Counted from the stretch's first letter, positions 37,600 to 47,173 are shown. The stretch is DNA of 64,000 bases from Candidatus Borkfalkia faecavium (GCA_019114755.1 DXEW01000020.1:1-64000), one strand, 5' to 3'. Numbers and translations: made by a program. Notes: generated by a model not told the origin, from the letters alone.

Positions 37600-37756
37600 T
37601 TGGAAATCACTTTACAAAAACAAAACCGCCGCAAAAGCGGCAAAAGCGCCCGCCCCGCAAGGGACGGAACAGCCGCCGCAGAGGAAAGGCAAGCCCCGCA
37701 GAGCCTTCCCTCCCAAAGGCGGAAAGTCGCCCGCCGGAAGGGCGGAAAGGAAGTTT

Positions 37757-39541
37757 ATGCTGCGGATATTTAAGACATTGCATTGGAAAGAATGGCTGTA
37801 CGCGGCCCTGTCGGTCGGCTTCATCGTCTTGCAGGTGTGGCTGGACCTGACCATGCCCGACTACATGTCACGCATCACCCTGGCCATCACCGGCGGCACG
37901 CCGGATATGGCGGAAGTGTGGAAAGACGGCGGCCTCATGCTCGCCTGCGCGCTGGGCAGCGCCTTAAGTTCGGTCGCGGTGGGCTTTTTTGCCGCCCGCA
38001 TCGGGGCTGCGGTCTCGTACCGCCTGCGCGCGTCGGTGTTCGGCAGGGTAGAAAGTTTCTCCATGCAGGAGATCAACCGCTTTTCCACCGCTTCCCTCAT
38101 CACCCGCACCACCAACGACATCATGCAGGTGCAGATGATCATCTCCATGGGCCTGCAGGTGGTCATCAAGGCGCCCATCCTCGCCGTGTGGGCGATCGCC
38201 AAGATCACGTCCACCCACTGGCAGTGGTCGGCGGTGACGGCGGCGGCCGTGGTATTGATGGTGGGGATGATGCTGTTCCTGCTCATCGTGGTGTTCCCCC
38301 AATTCCGCCGCGTGCAGAAGCTGACGGACAACATCAACGCCGTCACCCGCGAAAACCTCACCGGCGTGCGCGTGGTGCGCGCCTGCAACGCCGAAGCGTA
38401 TCAGGAAGAAAAGTTCGCCGCCGCCAACGAGGCGCTCACCAAAACGCAGCTGTTCACTTCTCGCGCCATGGCGATGCTCGCGCCGGTGATGACCATGCTG
38501 ATGAGCGGGCTCACCCTCGCCATCTACTGGATCGGCGCCTATCTCGTCGAGGGCGCCGCCGATTTTACCGCCAAAACGGAGACCTTCGCGCAGATGGCGG
38601 CCTTTTCCGGCTACGCCATGCAGGTGGTGGCGGCGTTCATGATGCTCGCCATCATCTTCATCATCCTGCCCCGCGCCATGGTCTCGGTGCGCCGCATCGA
38701 CGAGGTGCTAAAGACCGAGCCTTCGATCACCGACGGCTCCCTCTCCGCCCCGCCCGAAGGGTCGCCCGTCGGCACCGTCGAGTTCAAAAACGTGTCCTTC
38801 CAATATCCCGACGCGGGCGAATATGTGCTGCACGACATCAGCTTCAAGGCGGAACGGGGGCAGACGGTCGCCTTCATCGGCTCTACGGGCAGCGGCAAGT
38901 CTACCGTCGTCAACCTCATCCCCCGCTTTTACGACGCCACGGAAGGGGAAGTGCTGGTAGACGGGGTCAACGTCAAAGACTATACCCTCCGCGCCCTGCA
39001 TGACAGGCTCGGCTACGTTTCGCAGCGCGCCGTCATGTTTTCGGGCACCGTGGAAAGCAACGTCGCCTACGGCGAAAAGCAGGGGCTTACCTTCGATGAA
39101 GACAAGGTCAAAGCGGCGGTGCGCGTGGCGCAAGGCGATTTTGTGGAGCAGAAGGAAGACAAATACGGGGCGCACGTGGCCCAGGGCGGCTCTAACTTTT
39201 CGGGCGGGCAGAAGCAGCGCCTCTCCATCGCCCGCGCCGTCTGCCGCGAGCCGGAGATCTTCATCTTCGACGATTCCTTCTCCGCCCTCGACTATAAGAC
39301 GGATAAGCTCTTGCGGCGGGCGCTGAAGCGAGAAGCCGCGGGGGCGACCGTGCTCATCGTCGCCCAGCGCATCGGCACCATCCGCGACGCCGACCTCATC
39401 GTCGTGCTCGACGAGGGCAGGGTGGCAGGCAAGGGCACGCATGAAGAGCTGATGCGCTCCTGCGAGGTCTACCGCGAGATCGCCTATTCGCAGCTTTCAA
39501 AAGAAGAACTGGAAAATACCGCGGGAGGTGAACGCGCATGA
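37757..39541 (+). CDS. ABC exporter half-transporter 1 (degenerate ATP site)
   Basis: The 755-aa track ORF starts too early; the ATG at 37757 (MLRIFKTLHWKEWL) follows GAAAGGAAGTTT and lies after the promoter, giving 594 aa. Six membrane helices (~1-315) precede an ATPase with Walker A GSTGSGKST, signature NFSGGQKQRLSIARA and Walker B IFIFDDSFSALD, where Asp stands in place of the catalytic Glu. The partner gene overlaps by four bases. MsbA/BmrCD-like heterodimers of this kind export drugs, lipids or peptides. Substrate not predictable. Confidence 0.92.
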   Translation: MLRIFKTLHWKEWLYAALSVGFIVLQVWLDLTMPDYMSRITLAITGGTPDMAEVWKDGGLMLACALGSALSSVAVGFFAARIGAAVSYRLRASVFGRVESFSMQEINRFSTASLITRTTNDIMQVQMIISMGLQVVIKAPILAVWAIAKITSTHWQWSAVTAAAVVLMVGMMLFLLIVVFPQFRRVQKLTDNINAVTRENLTGVRVVRACNAEAYQEEKFAAANEALTKTQLFTSRAMAMLAPVMTMLMSGLTLAIYWIGAYLVEGAADFTAKTETFAQMAAFSGYAMQVVAAFMMLAIIFIILPRAMVSVRRIDEVLKTEPSITDGSLSAPPEGSPVGTVEFKNVSFQYPDAGEYVLHDISFKAERGQTVAFIGSTGSGKSTVVNLIPRFYDATEGEVLVDGVNVKDYTLRALHDRLGYVSQRAVMFSGTVESNVAYGEKQGLTFDEDKVKAAVRVAQGDFVEQKEDKYGAHVAQGGSNFSGGQKQRLSIARAVCREPEIFIFDDSFSALDYKTDKLLRRALKREAAGATVLIVAQRIGTIRDADLIVVLDEGRVAGKGTHEELMRSCEVYREIAYSQLSKEELENTAGGERA

Positions 39542-41352
39542 GCGAACAGGTCAAGCGGCCGCAGCGGCGCGGCCCGCACGGCAGGGGGCCTGCCGAAAAG
39601 CCCAAAGATTTCAAAAAGGCGATGGCGCAGCTGCTGCGGTTCTTAAAGCCCTTCCTCGTCCCCGTCGTCGTGGCGCTGGCCTTCGCCGTGGCGGGCACCG
39701 TGCTCAATCTGTTGGGGCCCAACTATGTGGAAGACCTCACAGACCTCATCGAGGCGGGCTTTCTTGCCCCCATCGACATGGCCGCCGTCACCCGCGTGTG
39801 CATCCTCCTGGTAGTGCTGTACGGCTGCGGGCTGCTGTTTTCGTATATCCAGGGGCTGATCATGGCCTCGGTCACGCAGAAAAACGCCAAGGCGCTGCGC
39901 ACCGCCATCTCGCAGAAGATCAACCGCCTGCCCTTGAAGTACTTCGATTCGCACGCCATCGGCGACGTGCTCTCGCGCGTCACCAACGACGTTGACATGA
40001 TCGGCCAGACGCTCAACCAGTCGCTGGTCACCTTCGTCACCGCCGTGGTCATGCTGATAGGCTCGGTGGTGATGATGTTTGTCACCAACTGGGTGATGGC
40101 GCTCACCGCCATCATCGCAAGCCTTGTCGGGTTCGTGTTCATGTTCCTGATCATGGGCAAGTCGCAGAAGTACTTTGTCCGTCAGCAGCGGTTTTTGGGC
40201 GAGATCGACGGCCACATCGAAGAGGTGTACGCCGGGCACAACGTGGTCAAGGCGTACAACGCCGAGCAGGCGGTCGAGCGGCAGTTTGCCGACATCAATT
40301 ATAAGCTGTACACCAGCGCCTGGAAGGCGCAGTTCTTCTCGGGACTGATGCAGCCGCTGATGGCGTTCATCGGCAACCTGGGCTATGTGGCCGTGTGCGT
40401 GGCGGGGGCGCTGCTCGTCTCGTACGACGTCATCGGCTTCGGCGTCATCATCGCCTTCACCCTGTATGTGCGCCTGTTCACCTCGCCGCTGTCGCAGTTG
40501 GCGCAGGCGTTCACCTCCATGCAGACGGCGGCGGCCGCCTCCGAGCGCGTGTTTGAATTTTTATCGGAAGGGGAACTGTCCGACGAAAGCGGCAAAACGG
40601 CGTACCTTGCGCCCGAAAAGGTGAAGGGCGAGGTGACGTTCGAGCACGTCCGCTTCGGCTACGACCCCGGCAAGATCATCATTCACGACTTTTCTGCCGT
40701 CGCGCATGCGGGGCAGAAGATCGCCATCGTCGGCCCCACGGGTGCCGGCAAGACCACCATGGTCAACCTGTTGATGCGCTTTTACGAGCTGGACGGCGGC
40801 TGCATCCGCATCGACGGCATCCCTACCAGCGACCTCACCCGCGAAAACATCCACGATCTTTTCTGCATGGTGCTGCAGGATACCTGGCTGTTCGAGGGCA
40901 CCGTGCGCGAGAACATCGTCTACAGCAAGCAGAACGTGCCCGACGAGGACGTGGTGCGCGCCTGCAAGGCGGTGGGGCTGCACCACTTCATCCGCACCCT
41001 GCCCCGCGGCTACGACACCGTGCTCGACGACAAGGCCAACCTCTCCGCCGGGCAGAAGCAGCTGGTCACCATCGCCCGCGCCATGATCGAAAACGCGCCC
41101 ATGCTCATCTTAGACGAGGCGACCTCCTCCGTCGATACCCGCACCGAGGTGCTCATCCAGCAGGCGATGGACCGCCTGACGGTGGGCAGGACGTCGTTCA
41201 TCATCGCCCACCGTCTGTCCACCATCAAAAATGCCGACCTCATCCTGGTGATGAACGGGGGCGACATCGTGGAAAGCGGCACCCACGCGCAGCTGCTGGA
41301 GCGGGGCGGCTTCTATGCGGAATTGTATAATTCTCAGTTTGAACAGGCGTGA
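39538..41352 (+). CDS. ABC exporter half-transporter 2
   Basis: 604 residues, ATG overlapping the previous stop, RBS GGGAGGTGAACGC. A basic Pro/Arg-rich start, six helices and an ATPase with Walker A GPTGAGKTT, signature NLSAGQKQLVTIARA and Walker B MLILDEATSSVD with the canonical Glu. Its altered signature (SAGQ) would complete the site that uses the Asp-type Walker B of the first subunit, so one ATP site is degenerate and the other consensus, as known for heterodimeric exporters. A terminator follows. Confidence 0.93.
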   Translation: MSEQVKRPQRRGPHGRGPAEKPKDFKKAMAQLLRFLKPFLVPVVVALAFAVAGTVLNLLGPNYVEDLTDLIEAGFLAPIDMAAVTRVCILLVVLYGCGLLFSYIQGLIMASVTQKNAKALRTAISQKINRLPLKYFDSHAIGDVLSRVTNDVDMIGQTLNQSLVTFVTAVVMLIGSVVMMFVTNWVMALTAIIASLVGFVFMFLIMGKSQKYFVRQQRFLGEIDGHIEEVYAGHNVVKAYNAEQAVERQFADINYKLYTSAWKAQFFSGLMQPLMAFIGNLGYVAVCVAGALLVSYDVIGFGVIIAFTLYVRLFTSPLSQLAQAFTSMQTAAAASERVFEFLSEGELSDESGKTAYLAPEKVKGEVTFEHVRFGYDPGKIIIHDFSAVAHAGQKIAIVGPTGAGKTTMVNLLMRFYELDGGCIRIDGIPTSDLTRENIHDLFCMVLQDTWLFEGTVRENIVYSKQNVPDEDVVRACKAVGLHHFIRTLPRGYDTVLDDKANLSAGQKQLVTIARAMIENAPMLILDEATSSVDTRTEVLIQQAMDRLTVGRTSFIIAHRLSTIKNADLILVMNGGDIVESGTHAQLLERGGFYAELYNSQFEQA

Positions 41353-41390
41353 TCGCCCGCAGAGGGCGCATCGGCCCGGCGCTTCGGCCA

Positions 41391-41416
41391 AGACCCGGAC
41401 GCCGGGTCTTTTTTTA
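41391..41416 (+). terminator. Terminator of the ABC exporter operon
   Basis: AGACCCGG/CCGGGTCT with a 3-nt loop and a run of seven or more T. Confidence 0.9.
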
Positions 41417-41471
41417 TATCGAATGACGGGGAAATTTTATATCGAAGGGCGAAAATTTTTATATCGAATGG
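41411..41471. repeat. Three TTTTATATCGAA repeats
   Basis: TTTTTATATCGAATG, TTTTATATCGAAGGG and TTTTTATATCGAATGG start near 41411, 41435 and 41455 in the short space between the exporter terminator and the end of the collagen gene. Confidence 0.6.
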
Positions 41472-41510
41472 CAGAAAAAGCGGAGGGATCGCTCCCTCCG
41501 CCTGCGGCTT

Positions 41511-43280
41511 CTAACCGATCTTGAACAGGTTCATCGTCACGCCGGTGTAATTGAAGGTGCCGCCGCTCGAAACGAGTTCGAGGGTGGCGGGCGTGCTCGT
41601 CACCGTAAAGATGATCGAGGCGGACTGGGCGCTCGTCTCGTTTGCCGTCGTAAACACGTGCTGCGTGGCGGCGCCGTTCAGCGCCGTGCCGTTCAAGCTG
41701 AATTGCAGCAGGTTTGAAACGGGCAGCTGTGCGTTGGCAGGCGGCGCGGCCGTGCCGTTATAGGCGGCAAAATAGGTGCCCGGCTGGTCAATGGTGAACA
41801 GGGCGGAATTGTCCGCGTGCGAAACGGCCGTGCCGTTTTGCAGCGCGGTGCGGTCAAAGACGACGGCGGCATTGTTCGCCACCTGCTGCGACGGGGTGGA
41901 ATATGCCGTCATCGACTCCAACGGCGCACTCGCCCCCGTCGCCCCCTGCGGCCCGGTCGCACCGGTCGCCCCGGTCGCCCCGGTCGCCCCCTGCGGCCCG
42001 GTCGCTCCGGTCGCCCCGGTCGCCCCGGTCGCTCCCTGCGGGCCGGTGGGGCCGGTCACACCTTGAATACCCTGAATACCTTGCTCGCCCTGCGGCCCCG
42101 TCGCCCCGGTCGCACCAGCTGCACCTTGAATACCCTGCGGGCCGGTCGCCCCCGTTGCGCCTTGGGGCCCGGTGGGGCCGGTCACACCTTGGATACCCTG
42201 AATACCTTGCTCGCCCTGCGGCCCCGTCGCCCCGGTCGCCCCGGTCGCACCTTGGGGGCCGGTCGGGCCCGTTACACCTTGAATGCCTTGCTCGCCCTGC
42301 GGCCCCGTCGCCCCGGTCGCTCCGGTCGCCCCGGTCGCTCCCTGCGGGCCGGTCGGGCCTTGGGGACCGGTGGCACCCGTTGCTCCCTGCGGGCCGGCGG
42401 GGCCTTGGGGGCCGGTCGCCCCTGTCACGCCTTGGATGCCTTGTTCGCCCTGTGGGCCGGTAGGGCCCTGTGCGCCCGTGGGACCCGTTATGCCTTGAAT
42501 ACCCTGCGGGCCTGTCGCACCCGTTGCTCCCTGCGGGCCGGTCGGGCCTTGGGGCCCCGTCGCGCCTTGTGCTCCCGTGGCCCCCGTTGCTCCCTGCGGC
42601 CCAGTCGCTCCGGTTGCACCTTGGGGGCCGGTCGGGCCCGTTACACCTTGGATGCCTTGCTCGCCTTGCGGCCCCGTCGCCCCGGTCACGCCTTGGATAC
42701 CCTGAATACCTTGCTCGCCCTGCGGCCCCGTTATGCCTTGGATACCCTGCGGCCCGGTCGGGCCCGTTACGCCTTGAATACCTTGCTCGCCTTGCGGCCC
42801 CGTCGCCCCGGTCGCCCCCTGTGCGCCCGTTGCGCCTTGGGGCCCTGTGGGGCCGGTCACACCTTGGATACCCTGAATACCTTGCTCGCCTTGCGGCCCC
42901 GTCGCCCCGGTCGCACCTTGGGGGCCGGTCGCCCCGGTCGCCCCTTGGGGACCGGTCGACCCGGTCGGGCCAGTTACGCCTTTAATGCCCTGCGGGCCGG
43001 TCGCACCCGTTGCTCCCTGTGCGCCCGTCGGGCCCTGCGGCCCCGTCGCTCCGGTCACGCCTTGAATACCCTGAATACCTTGCTCGCCCTGCGGCCCCGT
43101 CGCACCGGTCGCCCCCGTTGCTCCTTGCAGGCCGGTTTGACCGGCGGGGCCTTGGGGACCGGTTTCGCCACGCGGGCCCATGGTGCCGCGCAGTACGGTC
43201 ACCTGCATCGAGCTTTGAGGGCAGCAGGGGATGCATTCGCAGCCGCACATGCCGTGAGGAAAAATTATACGATCGTCCAT
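41511..43280 (-). CDS. Collagen-like (BclA-type) surface protein
   Basis: The track extends to 43760; the ATG at 43280 follows AAGGAGAACTTTC and gives 589 aa. A Cys-rich head ([14 protein letters not shown]) is followed by about 138 uninterrupted Gly-X-Y triplets (mostly GPQ, GAT, GPT, GEQ, GIQ). The ~140-residue C-terminal domain ([14 protein letters not shown]...NLFKIG) is of the BclA/TNF-like jelly-roll type that trimerises. Such proteins form filaments on exosporium or spore coats of Bacilli and Clostridia. The Thr-rich triplets are usual O-glycosylation sites, and a GT2 gene lies 1.3 kb away. The divergent upstream region contains CATATACATGATA on the minus strand, which could be a late-sporulation -10 (weak). 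Confidence 0.9.
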   Translation of the reverse strand: MDDRIIFPHGMCGCECIPCCPQSSMQVTVLRGTMGPRGETGPQGPAGQTGLQGATGATGATGPQGEQGIQGIQGVTGATGPQGPTGAQGATGATGPQGIKGVTGPTGSTGPQGATGATGPQGATGATGPQGEQGIQGIQGVTGPTGPQGATGAQGATGATGPQGEQGIQGVTGPTGPQGIQGITGPQGEQGIQGIQGVTGATGPQGEQGIQGVTGPTGPQGATGATGPQGATGATGAQGATGPQGPTGPQGATGATGPQGIQGITGPTGAQGPTGPQGEQGIQGVTGATGPQGPAGPQGATGATGPQGPTGPQGATGATGATGATGPQGEQGIQGVTGPTGPQGATGATGATGPQGEQGIQGIQGVTGPTGPQGATGATGPQGIQGAAGATGATGPQGEQGIQGIQGVTGPTGPQGATGATGATGATGPQGATGATGATGATGPQGATGASAPLESMTAYSTPSQQVANNAAVVFDRTALQNGTAVSHADNSALFTIDQPGTYFAAYNGTAAPPANAQLPVSNLLQFSLNGTALNGAATQHVFTTANETSAQSASIIFTVTSTPATLELVSSGGTFNYTGVTMNLFKIG

Positions 43281-43487
43281 GAAAGTTCTCCTTTGTTTTC
43301 GGGCGGTTTTGCCCGCTATCATGTATATGCGCCGGCGCGCCGCGCGTGTGCCGTTTTCGGCATCCACGCATATAAGAGGCATTGCTGCATTCGTATTGGC
43401 CGCGTGAGCATTTATTCCTAAAAGTCTTCCGTAACTGCCAATGTGCATCGGCGCGGCAGCTGCCGTTTTGCGTATAGATGTTTGTCG

Positions 43488-43516
43488 TTGCATTTTTGCG
43501 GGGAAAGTGTTATAAT
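43488..43516 (+). promoter_or_regulatory. Promoter of the 220-aa gene
   Basis: TTGCAT, 17 nt, TATAAT; the ATG follows 28 nt later behind a strong GGGAGGAGG. Confidence 0.75.
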
Positions 43517-43543
43517 TGGGTAAGATCGGTCGGGAGGAGGAAA

Positions 43544-44206
43544 ATGATGACAAGTCCGGAAGAGTTTTATAAGGTACGGTTACAAGGAAAAAACGAGCAG
43601 CAGGTGCTTTCCGTGATCGAAGGTATACGGCAGCGCATGGAATGGCTGAAAATGCAGATCGAAGATCCCCGGCGCGCATATGGCGAAGGGGAAGAAAACC
43701 TCGGCAAAAGGCGGCAGCTTGTGATGGAGCGGGAGTATCTTGCGCTGGCAAAGAGGGCACTTGCCGATTGCGGCGGAAAATATGTCCCGTCGAAGGCAGA
43801 ATTAAAGGCAGCCGCCTTTGACAGGCGCTTGCAGCACATCTGCCGGGCAGAGTTTTCTTCCGAGTGTCTCTTTCGGGATCGTTTTTTGCGCGTCATCACC
43901 GTCGATCCCGTTACGGGAGAGATCGCCTATAAAGAGTTGATCGGCATGGCATATTGCGAAATATCGATAGAGGATGGCTGTCCGCGCAGCAGAGAAGAGC
44001 TGATCGGCCGCCTGCAGGCGCTGCATTTGGGGGAATGGAGAAGGGCGTATTTCCCCGAGCAGTACGGCATGAGCGTTTTAGACGGCGAGCAGTGGGAGCT
44101 GCGGTTTGCCTTTGCAAACAGCAAGCGTTCGGTCATCTTTGAGGGAAGCAACGTCTATCCCTTCAATTTTGATGAAGTACGGCAGTTGTTCGGGCAAAGA
44201 TATTGA
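43544..44206 (+). CDS. Hypothetical cytoplasmic protein, 220 aa
   Basis: The track start at 43478 lies before the promoter; the ATG at 43544 after GGGAGGAGGAAA is chosen. The first 80 residues form a charged coiled-coil ([26 protein letters not shown]...). The rest is mixed alpha/beta with [25 protein letters not shown] and a C-terminal [16 protein letters not shown]. No signal peptide, helix or known catalytic motif. Single-gene transcript beside the collagen-like gene; the function is not recognised. Confidence 0.7.
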   Translation: MMTSPEEFYKVRLQGKNEQQVLSVIEGIRQRMEWLKMQIEDPRRAYGEGEENLGKRRQLVMEREYLALAKRALADCGGKYVPSKAELKAAAFDRRLQHICRAEFSSECLFRDRFLRVITVDPVTGEIAYKELIGMAYCEISIEDGCPRSREELIGRLQALHLGEWRRAYFPEQYGMSVLDGEQWELRFAFANSKRSVIFEGSNVYPFNFDEVRQLFGQRY

Positions 44207-44227
44207 AGTGCCGCAAAGGTGCGCGGC

Positions 44228-44505
44228 TGCGATCGTTTCTGCACGGCCGCCGTCTTCCCTCCTTCTTATTATTATATAAAAAAGGAAAAACGGCAGCCCG
44301 TATGAGCTGCGATCGTCCTCTTTTGCCGGTCGCCTTCCTTCTTATTATATAGAAAAGGAAAAGCGGCAGCCCGTATGAGCTGCCGCTGTGCGCTATAAAG
44401 GGCGGCGCCGTCGGTGCGGCCGCCTGTGCGTTTTTGCATTTTTGTCGAGCGCCGCTTGCTTTTGATCGATCCGGCGCCGTCGCTATGGCCGCCCGTGCGT
44501 TTTTG
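44228..44505. repeat. Two pairs of imperfect direct repeats
   Basis: First pair: CTGCGATCGT...CCTTCTTATT-ATATA then GGAAAAACGGCAGCCCGTATGAGCTGC, units of about 80 bp starting at 44228 and 44308. The second unit carries a CGGCAGC/GCTGCCG hairpin. Second pair: GGCGCCGTCGGTGCGGCCGC and GTGCGTTTTTG at 44404 and 44473. No gene is supported between 44207 and 44569. Confidence 0.7.
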
Positions 44506-44569
44506 TATAAACAACAAGGCAAAGCCTGCGCCTTGCCCTGTTGTGAGCAGCGGCTAAGGCCGCCGCATA

Positions 44570-45655
44570 TCATGGTTTCGTATCGCCTTGCGCCGTTTGT
44601 TCCAACGAGGCAAAATAGCGCGCGTTGTGCAGGTAATTTTCGTCCTGCGGCTTGCAGCGCCCCGCAAGCTCGTTGCAGGCGCGGGCGCGGGGGATGTCTC
44701 CCAACTTGTCGTAACACACGCACAGCCACATGTAGGGGATATAGCCGCTTGCATCGGGACAGACGAAGCCGCCCGCCTCCGCTTTGCCCGTATGCAGGGC
44801 GAGGCGGAACCAAAAGATCGCCTGCTTCCAATTTCCTTCTTCCACAAAAAAACGGCCGACGCAGCAGCAGGTCTCGGCGCGGGGCGGGGCATAGGCAAAG
44901 CTGCGCAGCAGCGCCTCCAGCTGCTCTTGTCTGCGCCCGCAGGCGGCGTGGCAGTGCGCCAGGCCGCGGCAGGCGCATATTTTATCTTCCGCCCACCCGC
45001 TGCCGCGTAAAAACCATTCGTACGCGCAGGCGGCCGTATCGTACAGCCCGCTGTCTTCCAGCTCGCGCGCAAAATAATATTTTTGACGGCTGCACGGCGT
45101 CTTGCCGTCGGCAAACAGGCGGGCGAAGATGCGCAGGTTCCTGCCCTGTTCCTTATGTTCCGCGCGCAGGTGCGTGACGGAAATATCCGCCTGCGCCGTA
45201 GTTCCGCTCACTTGCAGCGTCTCGTGCACGGCACCTTCCCATACAAAGCCGCAGCTGCGCCGCACGATGCGTTCGCGGCGGAAATGCAGCGTCACGTTTC
45301 CGTGGGCGTCGAAGGCGGCGTCGTAGCGCAGATACCAGCAGTCCGCCTCGCCGAGGCGGGGTTTGAGGGCAAGAAGCGCCTGCCGCGCCTGCGGCAGCAA
45401 TACGTCGTCGGCGTCCAGCCACATGATGTAGTCGGTGCGCGCGGGCGCAAAACTCGCGTTGCGGGCGGCGGCAAAGTCCTGCCGCCAGGGGAAGCGGAAC
45501 ACGAACGGCGTAAACTGGGCGGCGATGCGCGGCGTATTGTCGTGCGAGCCCGTATCGGTGATATAGATCTCGTCGAACACGCCCTGCACGCTCTGCAGGC
45601 AGCGCCCGAGCACCTCTTCCTCGTCTTTTACGATCATGCACAGTCCCAGCGTCAT
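44570..45655 (-). CDS. GT2 glycosyltransferase with TPR-like C-terminus
   Basis: 361 residues. The N-terminus is a classical family 2 GT-A domain (MTLGLCMIVKDEEEVLGRCL, EIYITDTGSHDNT, nucleotide/metal motif MWLDADDVLL). Residues ~180-345 are helical repeats with TPR character (CAYEWFLRGSGWAEDK, GNWKQAIFWFRLALHTG) and many Cys. This architecture is common among clostridial enzymes that decorate surface or spore proteins. Its neighbour, the Thr-rich collagen-like protein, is a reasonable acceptor (inference). No membrane helix, so it acts in the cytoplasm. Confidence 0.88.
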   Translation of the reverse strand: MTLGLCMIVKDEEEVLGRCLQSVQGVFDEIYITDTGSHDNTPRIAAQFTPFVFRFPWRQDFAAARNASFAPARTDYIMWLDADDVLLPQARQALLALKPRLGEADCWYLRYDAAFDAHGNVTLHFRRERIVRRSCGFVWEGAVHETLQVSGTTAQADISVTHLRAEHKEQGRNLRIFARLFADGKTPCSRQKYYFARELEDSGLYDTAACAYEWFLRGSGWAEDKICACRGLAHCHAACGRRQEQLEALLRSFAYAPPRAETCCCVGRFFVEEGNWKQAIFWFRLALHTGKAEAGGFVCPDASGYIPYMWLCVCYDKLGDIPRARACNELAGRCKPQDENYLHNARYFASLEQTAQGDTKP

Positions 45656-45784
45656 GGCATTCCTCTTTGGTGCGCGGGCTTTGCCGCCCGCTACTGTATC
45701 TTACGCAATTTTTTTTGGGAAGGTGCAAAAAATCCTTTCTTTTTTTTGAAATTTTTGCTATAATGATGTAGTCATCGCAAATAT

Positions 45785-45861
45785 GTGTCCGTAGCGCAAT
45801 TGGATAGAGTGACAGCCTCCGACGCTGTAGGTTCCGGGTTCGATTCCCGGCGGGCACACCA
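45785..45861 (+). tRNA. tRNA-Arg (anticodon CCG)
   Basis: 77 nt with a 7-bp acceptor stem (GTGTCCG/CGGGCAC, one G-T pair), anticodon stem ACAGC/GCTGT with loop CTCCGAC (anticodon CCG), T-arm CCGGG-TTCGATT-CCCGG and encoded CCA. TATAAT at 45759-45764 provides the promoter -10. A strong terminator follows. Confidence 0.95.
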
Positions 45862-45898
45862 AAACGGCAGCCACCCGTATGGGTGGCTGCCGTTTTGG
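45861..45898 (+). terminator. Terminator of tRNA-Arg
   Basis: A 16-bp perfect inverted repeat AAAACGGCAGCCACCC/GGGTGGCTGCCGTTTT with a GTAT loop starts at the last base of the tRNA. Confidence 0.9.
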
Positions 45899-46143
45899 CA
45901 TACCCGCCGGAAGCGAACCCGAAGGGTTCGCGCGAGCGAAGCGACGCTCCGCCGACTCGTCGCCGGCAAGGCGCCATGGCAGGCAGCGCGCTATGCTTGC
46001 CGCCTTGCCTGAAGCGCCTGCCGCTCCTCTTCCCAAAAATCTCGCTTCGCTGCGATTTTCGGGAGCCCTGATTTTTGAGCTGCGCAGTCGATCCGTCTCT
46101 TTTTAATGCAGAATGTAAAATTGAGGATGGTTTTGATTTTCAG

Positions 46144-46192
46144 AGATCCTTCGGCGCGCGCGGGCTACGCCCGCGCTTACTCAGGATGACAG
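46144..46192. repeat. Palindromic intergenic repeat (ATCCTTCGG...CTCAGGATGAC type)
   Basis: AGATCCTTCGG, an internal GCGCGGG/CCCGCGC stem and TTACTCAGGATGACA make an imperfect palindrome. Similar sequences are common as dispersed elements in bacterial genomes and give the false translation VILSKRGRSPRAPKDL seen in the ORF track. The surrounding 45899-46457 gap also holds two CTGCGCCGTGCCG copies (46204, 46239) and no supported gene. Confidence 0.6.
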
Positions 46193-46457
46193 GAGAGGGA
46201 GACTGCGCCGTGCCGGAGCGGGGTGGCTGTGGGGGCTGCGCCGTGCCGAAGTAGGGTGACCTGAGGGGAGGCGTATTGATTCTTTCGGGGCTTCGGCGAT
46301 CGGCGGGCACAGGCGGCACTTTTGTATGCCCGCCGCTCTTTTTGGGACGGCGGGCAGAGAGTTGTTGCCTGCAATTTTTTCCGGGTGCCGCAAAGCAAAA
46401 GCAGCCCCGCTGCAGCGGCGAAACAAAACAAAACCAGCCTCGCTGCTGCGGCAAAGA

Positions 46458-47039
46458 TCACTGATCGAACGTCTCTTCCAAGAGCAGGTTGAGCTCGCCT
46501 ATATCGGCGGCGATGGGCGGAAGTTCTGCAAGTCCGTCGGGGCCGCCGCAGTCGTCGCACGCCATGCCGCCGCAGAGGTTTATCAGGCGGGGCGGGGAGA
46601 CTTTTTGCGCCTCTTCCGCCTTTTCCACATAGATCGTGACAGCCCAGCCGTCGCCGAAGTCGTATTCATACAAAAATTTTTTCACGTTGAGAAGGATCAG
46701 CTCGAGGCAGACGTCCTCTTCAAAATAAAAATTCGGAGGCAGGTCGTCCACGTTGCCGTCGGGGCATATGCCGATCTTCATCTTCCGCACGGTGAACAGG
46801 TGCAGGTGCATATCTTCCCACCCGAAGGCGATCTGTATGGCGGAATGCAGGTCGGCAAAGCTCATGCTGCCGGGGATCTCTAAGTGCCGCCAGATCTCCG
46901 TGTCGTTCAGGTGCATCAGCAATCTATAGCGCTGCGGGTGCGCGCCGGCGGGCGGCTTGATCTCGCCGTTTTTGGCAAATTTTCCGCGGCGGACGATGCC
47001 GCCCTGTGCGGCCGTCTCGCTGCTTTTCTTTCGGGGCAT
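46458..47039 (-). CDS. pRiA4b ORF-3-like protein
   Basis: 193 residues, RBS GGAGGAAAAGAAT. The family pattern is clear: RYRLLMHLNDTEIWRHLEIPGSMSFADLH, AIQIAFGWEDMHLHLF, YEYDFGDGWAVTI and a terminal CDDCGGPDG. These proteins occur on plasmids, near IS1096-type elements and as solitary chromosomal genes. Their role is not established. The N-terminal 30 residues are basic and disordered. It is transcribed divergently from the module C regulator. Confidence 0.88.
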   Translation of the reverse strand: MPRKKSSETAAQGGIVRRGKFAKNGEIKPPAGAHPQRYRLLMHLNDTEIWRHLEIPGSMSFADLHSAIQIAFGWEDMHLHLFTVRKMKIGICPDGNVDDLPPNFYFEEDVCLELILLNVKKFLYEYDFGDGWAVTIYVEKAEEAQKVSPPRLINLCGGMACDDCGGPDGLAELPPIAADIGELNLLLEETFDQ

Positions 47040-47089
47040 ATTCTTTTCCTCCGTATCCGTGCTGCCCCGCTCTGCGGGGTGCCGGTTTC

Positions 47090-47118
47090 AGCATACCATG
47101 CTCGCCGCAGTTTGTCAA
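47090..47118 (-). promoter_or_regulatory. Promoter of the pRiA4b-like gene
   Basis: Minus-strand TTGACA, 17 nt, TATGCT. It lies about 27 bp from the divergent module C promoter. Confidence 0.75.
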
Positions 47119-47144
47119 CCGTATCTGCCTTTTTCCGCGCGGTA

Positions 47145-47173
47145 TTGACAAAATGCGGCGCGTTTGGTATACT
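47145..47173 (+). promoter_or_regulatory. Promoter of the module C regulator-kinase operon
   Basis: TTGACA, 17 nt, TATACT; leader of about 70 nt before the ATG at 47253. Confidence 0.8.

Noticed and set aside
41817-43421. 534-aa plus-strand ORF over the collagen gene
   Set aside because: Translation of the complement of Gly-X-Y codons yields Arg/Pro-rich repeats; the minus strand has the RBS, Gly periodicity and a folded C-terminal domain.
45785-45861. tRNA-Arg as attachment site of the conjugative element
   Set aside because: The element carries a serine, not tyrosine, recombinase and lies 33 kb away; no direct copy of this tRNA's end was seen elsewhere in the window.
46140-46454. Minus-strand ORF ending VILSKRGRSPRAPKDL
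   Set aside because: This is the typical false translation of a common palindromic intergenic repeat, without RBS.
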